In this document: piece after piece, positions 7,947 to 16,962 of the stretch
How the letters are laid out: each line of letters opens with the position of its first letter
How positions within the stretch are numbered: the stretch's first letter is position 1
Origin: Clostridia bacterium
GTDB taxonomy: Bacteria > Bacillota > Clostridia > Christensenellales > Aristaeellaceae
Assembly (NCBI GenBank): GCA_017516765.1
Contig: JAFXBE010000019.1
Span: 84,895-148,894, forward strand
DNA: 64,000 bases
Direction of reading: 5' to 3'
Position numbers and translations under genes: made by a program
Notes under the pieces: model-generated
Database searches by the model: none
What the model was told of the DNA's origin: nothing
What the model saw: the letters and a program-made list of their open reading frames with translations, nothing else

Positions 7947-9308
7947 ATGAAAGTGGAGAATAAACGCATTTTGGTGTTGGGGATGGCGCGCAGCGGCATT
8001 GCGGCAGCCGAATTGCTGCTGCATCATGGCGCAATTCCCATTCTGGCTGATCAGAAGCCGGAAGAAGCCTTTGGAAGCGATTTGGACAGCCTGCGCGGCA
8101 CGGCTTGTGTATTCCGTCTGGGTGAAGACCCTGTTTCTTTGCTGGATGAGGCAGATATCCTGCTCATCAGCCCCGGTGTCCCGATCGAGGCGCCGGTTGT
8201 GCTTGCCGCCAGAGAAAAGGGCGTTTCCGTGACGGGAGAACTGGAAATGGCTTCTCAGCTTCTCCGGGGAGAAATGCTGGCAATTTCCGGTACCAACGGT
8301 AAAACCACCACGACTACGCTTGTCGGAAAGATCTTTGAAAATGCAGGACGGGTCACCCATGTGGCGGGCAATATCGGTTATCCTTTGTCCGCTGTGGCCA
8401 AGGTTAGCAGGAAAGAAGATATCTCTGTTGTGGAGGTATCCAGCTTTCAGCTGGAGAGCATCCGGGATTTTCATCCCAAGGTTGCTGCTTTGCTGAACAT
8501 CACCGAGGATCATCTCAATCGCCACGGTACCATGGCGCAGTATATCAAGCTGAAGCAGCGGCTGTTCGAAAACCAGAAAGCCGATGATGTAGCGGTTCTG
8601 AACATGGATGATCCGGTTCTGTTCAAGATGGCTTCCAAGTTGAAAGGAAAGGTTGCATTCTTCAGCCGCACCCGGAAGGTTGAAAACGGTGCTTTTGTTG
8701 AAGACGGGAAGATCATCTGGCAGTGGGAGGGAACCCGCAGGGCCGTCTGTGATGTGGATCAGATCCTGATTCCCGGTCCACACAATCTGGAGAACGCCCT
8801 GGCTGCGACGGCAATGGCATGCGCTATGGGCATTCCGGCTCCGATCATCCGCCACACGCTTGTCAGCTTCACCGGTGTTGAACACCGTATCGAGAAAGTA
8901 CGTGTGTTTCAGGGTGTTACCTATATCAACGACAGCAAGGGCACCAATGTAGACAGCACCATCAAGGCGGTGCAGAGCATGAAGGTGCCGACTGTGCTCA
9001 TTCTGGGTGGTTACGACAAGCATACGGACTTCATGCCCCTGTGCAAAGAGATCATCGCAAGCGGCAAGATCGCACATATCATTACCATCGGTCAGACAGC
9101 CGGTCAGATCCGGCAGCAGCTGGCAGAAGCGGGCTATGATGCCGTACAGCATGCCGAAACCTTTGAAAAAGCAGTGGATATGGCGCGCTCCGAGGCTCAG
9201 GTCGGCGGTAATGTGCTCCTGTCGCCTGCATGCGCCAGCTTTGATATGTTCAAGGATTACGAACAGCGCGGCGAGATATTCAAAGAATTGGTCAAAGCGC
9301 TGCGATAA
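7947..9308 (+). CDS. murD: UDP-MurNAc-L-alanine:D-glutamate ligase
   Basis: MurD adds D-glutamate to UDP-MurNAc-L-Ala. The 453 residues show the Rossmann-like N-terminus (ILVLGMARSGIAAAELL), the ATP loop GTNGKTTTT, the central ligase core with ITEDHLNRHGT, and the C-terminal domain with NDSKGTNVDST and ILGGYDK. All are standard for the family and the length is typical. TTTGGAGGTGA provides a strong ribosome binding site before the ATG. The stop codon lies directly in front of a terminator-like hairpin that includes the ribosome binding site of ftsW. Confidence 0.95.
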   Translation: MKVENKRILVLGMARSGIAAAELLLHHGAIPILADQKPEEAFGSDLDSLRGTACVFRLGEDPVSLLDEADILLISPGVPIEAPVVLAAREKGVSVTGELEMASQLLRGEMLAISGTNGKTTTTTLVGKIFENAGRVTHVAGNIGYPLSAVAKVSRKEDISVVEVSSFQLESIRDFHPKVAALLNITEDHLNRHGTMAQYIKLKQRLFENQKADDVAVLNMDDPVLFKMASKLKGKVAFFSRTRKVENGAFVEDGKIIWQWEGTRRAVCDVDQILIPGPHNLENALAATAMACAMGIPAPIIRHTLVSFTGVEHRIEKVRVFQGVTYINDSKGTNVDSTIKAVQSMKVPTVLILGGYDKHTDFMPLCKEIIASGKIAHIITIGQTAGQIRQQLAEAGYDAVQHAETFEKAVDMARSEAQVGGNVLLSPACASFDMFKDYEQRGEIFKELVKALR

Positions 9309-9310
9309 TG

Positions 9311-9379
9311 AAACCCTTCCTGTGCGTGGAAGAGATGTGTACACAAGAAGACATCTTGACACAAATAGGGAGGGTTTTT
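9311..9379 (+). promoter_or_regulatory. Terminator-like hairpin enclosing the ftsW ribosome binding site
   Basis: AAACCCTTCC (9311-9320) pairs with GGGAGGGTTT (9368-9377) over ten base pairs with one G-U, and an inner stem AGATGT/ACATCT (9333-9338, 9351-9356) stacks inside. The right arm is followed by T residues (9375-9379). The paired GGGAGGG is the only good ribosome binding site for the ftsW ATG at 9386. The element may end part of the transcripts from upstream and hide the ftsW start in the rest. Confidence 0.6.
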
Positions 9380-9385
9380 CGTTCC

Positions 9386-10522
9386 ATGATCGTTCAGCGA
9401 GATACCATTGGCAGGCGGTACCTGAAAAAAGCAGCCAGACCCATGGATGGCATGATGATCACGATTCTGCTTCTGCTGCTGATGACCGGCATACTGATTT
9501 TGTTCAGCGCAACGTACTATCAGGCACTGCGCAAGGGCGATCCTTTGCTGGAGGTCAAGCGGCAGCTGATCGGCATCGGACTGGGTACGATCCTTTTGCT
9601 GATCACCAGTCGCATTCCTTATTCTTTCTGGCGTAAACCGGTCGTGGTTGTCGCGGGGCTTACTCTCAGCCTGATCTTGCTGGTGCTGGTTGTTATTCCC
9701 GGGGTCGGCGTTTATCTGAACGGATCCCGGCGATGGTTGAACATTGCCGGACTCAGCTTCCAGCCCTCAGAACTGGCAAAGATCGCATCGGTGCTCTATC
9801 TGGCATCAACGCTCAGCTACCGCAAGACACAGCTGGATCGTTTGTTCACGGGCGTTTTGCCGTTGCTGATCGTTCCCGGTATCTTCTTTTTGTTGATCCT
9901 CGAACAGCCCAACCTTTCCACTGCCGGCAGTATTATGATCACCGCGGTGCTCATGATGCTGATCGCAGGTGTAAAGTGGCGACATTTGATGCTGCTGGGC
10001 GTGTGTGGTTTGTGTCTCGGGGGTGTGTACGCATGGATCGAGCCTTATCGGCGCGAACGCCTGCTGTCCTTCCGCGATCCGTTTGCCCAGATGAGCGATG
10101 AAGGATATCAGCTCGCCCAGTCGCTCATTGCCATTGGCTCCGGCGGTTTGTTCGGACGGGGACTGGGGCAGGGGAGACAGAAGTTTTCTTATCTGCCCTA
10201 TCCCGAAAGCGATTTTATCTTTGCGATCGTCGGTGAAGATTTCGGGCTGCTGGGCTGTACGGCTGTGCTGTTGTTGTTTGCCGCTTTTGCTTTTGCCGGC
10301 ATGCGGATCGCCGTCAATTGTCCGGATCGCTACGGCAGCCTGCTGGCAGCAGGCCTTACTGCAATGATCACCCTACAGGCGGTACTGAATGTTGCCGTGG
10401 TCATCGGGGCGATGCCCACAACGGGTCTCCCGCTGCCGTTCTTCAGCGCTGGCGGCACCTCCGTCAGCCTGCTGATGGCATCTGTGGGGATCATTCTGAA
10501 TGTTTCCCGTCAGCATCGCTGA
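9386..10522 (+). CDS. ftsW: SEDS-family glycosyltransferase FtsW
   Basis: FtsW polymerises lipid II into glycan strands at the septum together with a class B penicillin-binding protein. The 378-residue protein has about ten membrane spans and the SEDS signatures: NGSRRWL, FQPSELAKIA and, near the end, TGLPLPFFSAGGTS. An ATG at 9308 overlapping the murD stop is possible, but it lacks a ribosome binding site. The ATG at 9386 has GGGAGGG 11 bases upstream and gives a family-typical N-terminus, so it is preferred. FtsW rather than RodA is inferred from its place in the division cluster. Confidence 0.92.
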   Translation: MIVQRDTIGRRYLKKAARPMDGMMITILLLLLMTGILILFSATYYQALRKGDPLLEVKRQLIGIGLGTILLLITSRIPYSFWRKPVVVVAGLTLSLILLVLVVIPGVGVYLNGSRRWLNIAGLSFQPSELAKIASVLYLASTLSYRKTQLDRLFTGVLPLLIVPGIFFLLILEQPNLSTAGSIMITAVLMMLIAGVKWRHLMLLGVCGLCLGGVYAWIEPYRRERLLSFRDPFAQMSDEGYQLAQSLIAIGSGGLFGRGLGQGRQKFSYLPYPESDFIFAIVGEDFGLLGCTAVLLLFAAFAFAGMRIAVNCPDRYGSLLAAGLTAMITLQAVLNVAVVIGAMPTTGLPLPFFSAGGTSVSLLMASVGIILNVSRQHR

Positions 10523-10587
10523 CGCCTTTTCACACAATCCGGTGCATGGCATAGGATGGTGCATGCAATGCTACCGGAGGTGAAAGG

Positions 10588-11859
10588 ATGGATATATTTC
10601 GCATCCGAGGGGGAAGAAAACTTGGCGGAGAGTGGACGGTACATACTGCCAAAAATGCAGTCCTGCCCATTATGGCTGCATCGGTGCTTACTTCCGAAAG
10701 AACGTTTCTGGAGGATTGTCCGCTTCTGAGCGATGTGGAGCATATGGGGGAGATCCTGCGCAGACTTGGATGCAGCGTAGTCCGCAATAGGCGCACGCTG
10801 GAGATCGATCCGCAGGGGATGCATTCTTATGAAATGCCGGATGGTCTGGCTAAGAAAATACGCTCCTCCATTTTTCTGTTGGGTCCTATTCTGACGCGTT
10901 TTCACCGCGCTGCTGTCACTTTTCCCGGCGGATGCGAGATCGGGCTTCGCCCCATCGATCTGCACCTGAGCGGTCTGCGTCAGCTGGGGGTACAAATCCG
11001 CGAAGAATGTGGTGTCATCCATTGCGAGGGCAGCCGAATGCGAGCGGGCAGCGTACACTTCGATTATCCCAGTGTAGGCGCAACCGAAAATGTGATGATG
11101 GCGGCAGCTCTGCTGCCGGGGCAATCGGTGCTGAACAATGCAGCCCGCGAGCCCGAGATCGTGGATCTGCAGAATTTTCTGAACAGGATGGGTGCAAAGG
11201 TACGGGGTGCCGGTACACACGCCATTGTAATTGACGGTGTTACTGCTCTGCACGGTGTAGAATACCGTCCCATGGCAGACCGTATCGTGGCGGGCACCAT
11301 GCTGGCTGCGGCGGCGATCACCGGTGGCACGGTCTGTCTGCACCGCGTTCCTGCAGGGGATATGCATGCGGTGTTTTCCAAACTCAGGGAGATGGATTGC
11401 GAGCTGACGCTCAGCGGCGATACGGCTGTGATCAGTGCCCCGCAGCGACTGAATGCGTTTGCGCAGCTGCAGACCCAGCCCCATCCCGGTTTCCCGACAG
11501 ACATGCAGGCACAGCTGCTGGCAATGGCTACGGTTGCCAAGGGTACATCCGTTTTGGTGGAGAATGTATTCGAGAACCGATACGGGCACGCAGGAGACCT
11601 GAACCGCATGGGCGCCGATGTGCTGATCAACGGTCGTACGGCGGTTGTAAAGGGGGTAAGCGGTCTGTACGGTTCGCGGGTAACCGCACGGGATCTGCGG
11701 GGAGGCGCAGCGCTTGCGCTTGCCGGGCTCAAAGCCGGCGGTGAAACCGTGATCGAGCAGGCGCAACTGATCGATCGTGGATATGAACAGATGGAAACAG
11801 CACTATCTTCGCTTGGAGCAGAGATTGTGCGGGAACATATTACACACGAGGACACATAA
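10588..11859 (+). CDS. murA: UDP-GlcNAc 1-carboxyvinyltransferase MurA
   Basis: MurA transfers enolpyruvate from PEP to UDP-GlcNAc, the first committed step of peptidoglycan synthesis and the target of fosfomycin. The 423-residue length is normal. The catalytic-loop Cys is kept in PGGCEIGLRPIDLHL. The substrate-binding Lys-Asn pair is kept in AKNAVLP, although the residues before it (VHT) differ from the usual VSG. The closing region GGAALALAGL matches the family. GGAGGTGA precedes the ATG. A second MurA may exist elsewhere, as in many Firmicutes, so this copy need not be the essential one. Confidence 0.92.
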   Translation: MDIFRIRGGRKLGGEWTVHTAKNAVLPIMAASVLTSERTFLEDCPLLSDVEHMGEILRRLGCSVVRNRRTLEIDPQGMHSYEMPDGLAKKIRSSIFLLGPILTRFHRAAVTFPGGCEIGLRPIDLHLSGLRQLGVQIREECGVIHCEGSRMRAGSVHFDYPSVGATENVMMAAALLPGQSVLNNAAREPEIVDLQNFLNRMGAKVRGAGTHAIVIDGVTALHGVEYRPMADRIVAGTMLAAAAITGGTVCLHRVPAGDMHAVFSKLREMDCELTLSGDTAVISAPQRLNAFAQLQTQPHPGFPTDMQAQLLAMATVAKGTSVLVENVFENRYGHAGDLNRMGADVLINGRTAVVKGVSGLYGSRVTARDLRGGAALALAGLKAGGETVIEQAQLIDRGYEQMETALSSLGAEIVREHITHEDT

Positions 11860-11877
11860 GAAAGGACGGAATGCACA

Positions 11878-12750
11878 ATGACCAAGCAGAACAAGAATCA
11901 GAATCAATCGACTGAGGCGTTTCAGGCATATGGCAAGTATGATTACTCGTTTGCCCCCAAGGATCAGCCCGGTGATTCTGCTGCCACAGAACCTGTTCAG
12001 AAGCCTCAGAAGAAGGTGCGAAAAAGCGGCAGTGTCTTTTTTCGGGTGTTTGCATTTCTGGCAATTCTTGCTGTTGCGCTTGTCGTGGTGATGAAGACGT
12101 GCTTCCGTCTGGAAGCCGTCTGTGTGATCGGACATAAAACATACTCCGCTCAGAAGATCATCAATCTCAGCGGGCTTACCTATGAACAGAATCTCTTTGC
12201 GATCAGCGAAGAAGAGATTGCCGCCAATCTACAGAAGGATCATACCATCATTCTCAAGGATGTACAGGTGAAGATTCCCAACATGATCTATCTTCAGATA
12301 GAAGAGCGTTACCCGGTTGCGATTCTGGAGTGGGGCGGGGTACATTATCTGGTAGATGAGGATTGGCTTGTTATGAAGGTTTACAGCGAATCGGAGAGCC
12401 TTCCTCAGTTGCCGATGATCAAGGGCGTAGAAGCGTTTGATGTAAGCAAAGGTCAGTTTGTGCCGGTCAAAAGCAAACAGCAGATGACTGCCTATGACCT
12501 GCTGATCGACGAGTTGTATATGCAGCATTACGAAGAGCAGATCAAGGAGATTCGTCTCAGGGATCCGGAAAATATCTATCTGGTCACCCGCGACGGGCTC
12601 AACGTTCAGCTGGGCAAGGCCGAAGATCTGGAACGGAAGCTCCGGGCGATGCGTACGGTCATTGCCTATCTGCGTGCGTTGGATAAGAATACGGGACTGC
12701 TGGATGTGAATGTTCCTACGGAAGTGAAGTTCAGCCCGTCCAAGGGATGA
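11878..12750 (+). CDS. ftsQ: Cell division protein FtsQ/DivIB
   Basis: A 290-residue bitopic membrane protein of the division complex with FtsL and DivIC. The first 45 residues are hydrophilic and cytosolic. One membrane span follows (about 53-72, VFFRVFAFLAILAVALVVVM), then a POTRA domain beginning RLEAVCVIGHKTYSAQKI and a beta domain with EERYPVAILEWGG and VDEDWLVM. These are the standard DivIB/FtsQ blocks. The gene sits in its usual place between murA and ftsA, with AAGGACGGA before the ATG. Confidence 0.9.
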   Translation: MTKQNKNQNQSTEAFQAYGKYDYSFAPKDQPGDSAATEPVQKPQKKVRKSGSVFFRVFAFLAILAVALVVVMKTCFRLEAVCVIGHKTYSAQKIINLSGLTYEQNLFAISEEEIAANLQKDHTIILKDVQVKIPNMIYLQIEERYPVAILEWGGVHYLVDEDWLVMKVYSESESLPQLPMIKGVEAFDVSKGQFVPVKSKQQMTAYDLLIDELYMQHYEEQIKEIRLRDPENIYLVTRDGLNVQLGKAEDLERKLRAMRTVIAYLRALDKNTGLLDVNVPTEVKFSPSKG

Positions 12751-12813
12751 TCTGGTGCTTTTGTAACAAATTGCTTTTCATCAAGAAAATATGAAAAAAA
12801 GCATGGAATATGC

Positions 12814-12842
12814 TTGCGAATTCCTGATAAAACGGTTACAAT
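12814..12842 (+). promoter_or_regulatory. Promoter of ftsA-ftsZ
   Basis: TTGCGA (12814-12819) and TACAAT (12837-12842) lie 17 bases apart, giving a leader of about 110 bases. The leader contains a stable hairpin, GCGGGT-CAC-ACCCGC (12913-12927), about 30 bases before the ftsA start. It lets ftsA-ftsZ be made independently of the upstream murein genes. Confidence 0.7.
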
Positions 12843-12958
12843 AAATTGTGGTACTTTAGGTACCTGTTTCCGCGTGCAGATTTGCATACGAAACAACAAA
12901 ACGTTTTCAGACGCGGGTCACACCCGCATCGACTCCTAATGAACGGGGAATGCTTACT

Positions 12959-14152
12959 ATGAAATCTACCATTGCAGCAATTGATTTTGGCACTTCCAAG
13001 ATTGTTACTCTCGTGGCAGAGATCAGCGGCGGCCAGCGGTGCGACATTATCGGCGCAGGTTGCGAACCGTACGATGGCTTTATGGACGGCGAATGGAACG
13101 ATCCGGGCAAACTCAATGAGGCCATCCAAAAAACCATTTCGATCGCTGAGACTCAGTCCAAACGTAAAGTGCGCGAAATCAACGTTGGCGTGCCCGGCGA
13201 GTTTTCCCGTGTCTATGCCGTGGAAGCCTCCGTTGCGATTCAGGGTACGGATCCTTCCGTTACCCCAAAGCACGTGGAACAGATCTTCGAAATTGCGGAT
13301 AAGCAGCTTTCGCCTGTGCGCGGTATTGTAATCCACCGCAGCCCTGCCTGGTTTATGGTGGATGGCGGCAAAAAAGTTCTGGAACCGGTCGGCATGAAGG
13401 GCTCCGAACTGAAGGCGCTGGTCAGCTTTGTTGTAGCAGACACGTTTTTCCTGGACGATGTGCTTGCCCGTATGCGCGATCTGAACATCACCGTCAGCGG
13501 GTTCTTCTCCAGCACCACCGGCGAAGCAATGCTGTATCTGCCGCAGGAAGAACGGGACCGGACCGCTATTCTGATCGATGTGGGCTACATCTGTACCGAT
13601 GTTATGGCTGTAGAGGGCGATGCTGTTATTTTCCAAAAGACCCTTCCGGTAGGCGGCGGGCACATAACGTCGGATATTGCCAGCGGACTTCAGATTAACC
13701 TCGCACAGGCAGAGCAGATCAAGCGTGAGTACGTTTACGGTATCTCTACCGTTACACCCAACTACAGCGCTGCCGGTACCGAAGCAACCAAATCCCAGAC
13801 TTTCACCCGGGAAGATGTGGCAGATGTTCTGGAGCCCCGTGTGGATGAGATTGCCGACATGATCAAACAGTGCATTGAGGAAAGCGGCATTAAGCTTGGC
13901 AACTGGTCGAATATCTATCTTACCGGCGGCGGTCTGGCAATGAACCGGGGCGGTAAAGACTATCTTTCTGCGCGGCTTGAGCGGCCTGTCCGCGATACTG
14001 TAAAGCGTACGGTTAAACTGTCCAGCCCCGTATACGCCAGCGCAATGGGGCTGCTGGATCTGATCGCAGAAACGATCGATTCGCAGCATGCGCCTTCCGG
14101 CGGTTTCGGAAGCGGCGTGAAGGATTTCTTCAGAAGCCTGTTGGGCGGCTGA
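12959..14152 (+). CDS. ftsA: Cell division protein FtsA
   Basis: FtsA is an actin-fold ATPase that tethers FtsZ filaments to the membrane. The protein starts with AAIDFGTSKIVTLVAE (phosphate 1 loop); IDVGYICTDV forms phosphate 2 and YLTGGGLAM the adenosine loop. The last residues, VKDFFRSLLGG, form the amphipathic membrane-targeting helix typical of FtsA. The ATG at 12959 is chosen because GGGG lies 10 bases upstream, while the ATG at 12950 is too close. The product is 397 aa. ftsZ follows after 49 bases. Confidence 0.93.
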   Translation: MKSTIAAIDFGTSKIVTLVAEISGGQRCDIIGAGCEPYDGFMDGEWNDPGKLNEAIQKTISIAETQSKRKVREINVGVPGEFSRVYAVEASVAIQGTDPSVTPKHVEQIFEIADKQLSPVRGIVIHRSPAWFMVDGGKKVLEPVGMKGSELKALVSFVVADTFFLDDVLARMRDLNITVSGFFSSTTGEAMLYLPQEERDRTAILIDVGYICTDVMAVEGDAVIFQKTLPVGGGHITSDIASGLQINLAQAEQIKREYVYGISTVTPNYSAAGTEATKSQTFTREDVADVLEPRVDEIADMIKQCIEESGIKLGNWSNIYLTGGGLAMNRGGKDYLSARLERPVRDTVKRTVKLSSPVYASAMGLLDLIAETIDSQHAPSGGFGSGVKDFFRSLLGG

Positions 14153-14201
14153 TACAGTACTTTTCCATACAGCTGTTTATTGAGACAAGGAGGATGCAAC
14201 C

Positions 14202-15743
<1,542 letters not shown>

Positions 15744-15766
15744 ATAACGTTTCGTATCACGCTATC

Positions 15767-15797
15767 AAGCATCCCCCGAGTCGGGGGATGCTTTTTG
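15767..15797 (+). terminator. Terminator after ftsZ
   Basis: AAGCATCCCCCG (15767-15778) and CGGGGGATGCTT (15782-15793) form a perfect 12-bp stem with a 3-base loop and a T run. A second GGGATGCTT follows at 15812-15820. Confidence 0.93.
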
Positions 15798-15880
15798 TTA
15801 CCGCAGAAACCGGGATGCTTCTTTTTCGTTTTGACTGTTCATAGGTTTTTGTATCCCAACAGAGAGGCAGTGAGGGGGAA

Positions 15881-16888
15881 TTGTGTAATCGATACGCACT
15901 TCTGTTTGTCGGTGCGGTGATCGGAGCGGGTTTTGCTTCCGGACGGGAAGTGTTCAGCTTTTTTACGCAGTACGGTCATTGGTCTTGGCCATTGATCCTC
16001 ATCACTGCATCAGTTATGACCCTGCTGTGTTTTCTGTGCCATCGGGGCATTGGCGAAGCAGATGAGTATTCTTTATGCAGGGATATTGTTGGGCATCGTA
16101 GCGGCAGGTGCTTGTCCGGCATCAGCATATTGTTACTGGATGCTGTCATGGGCGGTGCGATGATCTCTGCAGCCGGACATATTGCCGCACTTGCTGTTCC
16201 CTACAGAGGCGCATATCTATTGGGTGTTGCGGTTACAATAGGGTTGGCTTTCCTGCTGGGCAGAGCCGACACCAAACCGATGATGGTTCTCAGCGCACTG
16301 CTGGCGGCGATCCATGTTACGGCTGTGGTTGCTGTAATGCTGTTCGATCGCGGGGAGATCACATATGCACTGCCAACGGATATGCCGCTTGCTGCTGTTC
16401 TGGGCGGTGGGGTTGGGTCTGTGGCATATGCAGCCCTCAATATGACCCTTGCCCTTGGGGTGATCGGGCGTTGTACCGGATTATCCTGTCGTGCGTGGTG
16501 CAGAACAGCCGCGATTTTCGGTCTTTGGATGACGGGACTGCTGTTTTTCAGTAATTTTCTCTATCTGAAGCATCCCGAACTGAACGAAGCTGCTTTTCCG
16601 ATGGTCGTGCTTCTTTCGAGATTTGGCAGGGTGGGATATGTAGCCAGCCTGTTTGTTATGTATCTTGCGATCCTGACCACACTATCGGCTGTTCTGCTTG
16701 CGTTGCGTAACGGTATGGAACAGTATTTCCCGCCCAAAGCTGCAGTGCTGTCCGCTGCCGCTTTAACGCTGCTGCTCTCGGTAACAGGCTTTGAAGAGCT
16801 TGTGCAACGCTGGTATACACCGGCGGGAATACTGTGTCTGTGTCTTGTTTTTTTGCCGATGCTGAAAAACCATCGAAAGATTTCGTAA
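15881..16888 (+). CDS. YkvI-like membrane protein (APC-type fold transporter)
   Basis: A 335-residue membrane protein with about ten predicted spans. The opening block GAVIGAGFASGREVFSFF is diagnostic for the YkvI group, uncharacterised proteins of the APC transporter superfamily; substrate unknown. The start is a TTG at 15881. No in-frame ATG exists upstream before a stop, and the next possible start lies inside the first span. GAGGGGG sits only 2 bases before this TTG, so translation may be weak or the SD pairing may use GAGAGG further upstream. The gene stands between the ftsZ terminator and the maltose phosphorylase promoter, so it appears to be its own unit. Confidence 0.75.
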   Translation: MCNRYALLFVGAVIGAGFASGREVFSFFTQYGHWSWPLILITASVMTLLCFLCHRGIGEADEYSLCRDIVGHRSGRCLSGISILLLDAVMGGAMISAAGHIAALAVPYRGAYLLGVAVTIGLAFLLGRADTKPMMVLSALLAAIHVTAVVAVMLFDRGEITYALPTDMPLAAVLGGGVGSVAYAALNMTLALGVIGRCTGLSCRAWCRTAAIFGLWMTGLLFFSNFLYLKHPELNEAAFPMVVLLSRFGRVGYVASLFVMYLAILTTLSAVLLALRNGMEQYFPPKAAVLSAAALTLLLSVTGFEELVQRWYTPAGILCLCLVFLPMLKNHRKIS

Positions 16889-16895
16889 AAATTTC

Positions 16896-16924
16896 TTGAC
16901 AAGCGGGGGACAATCTTGTACCAT
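16896..16924 (+). promoter_or_regulatory. Promoter of the maltose phosphorylase gene
   Basis: A consensus TTGACA (16896-16901) and TACCAT (16919-16924) are separated by 17 bases, immediately downstream of the preceding gene. The -10 element lies inside a perfect inverted repeat, described separately. Confidence 0.8.
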
Positions 16925-16934
16925 CATAGTACAA
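16916..16934 (+). promoter_or_regulatory. Inverted repeat over the -10 element: candidate sugar-responsive operator
   Basis: TTGTAC (16916-16921), a 7-base spacer and GTACAA (16929-16934) form a perfect palindrome covering the -10 box. A bound protein would block RNA polymerase, so repression is the likely mode. No regulator gene is adjacent. Identity of the factor is unknown. Confidence 0.55.
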
Positions 16935-16962
16935 ACGATTGCACGCGAAAGGAGAAAATCAC

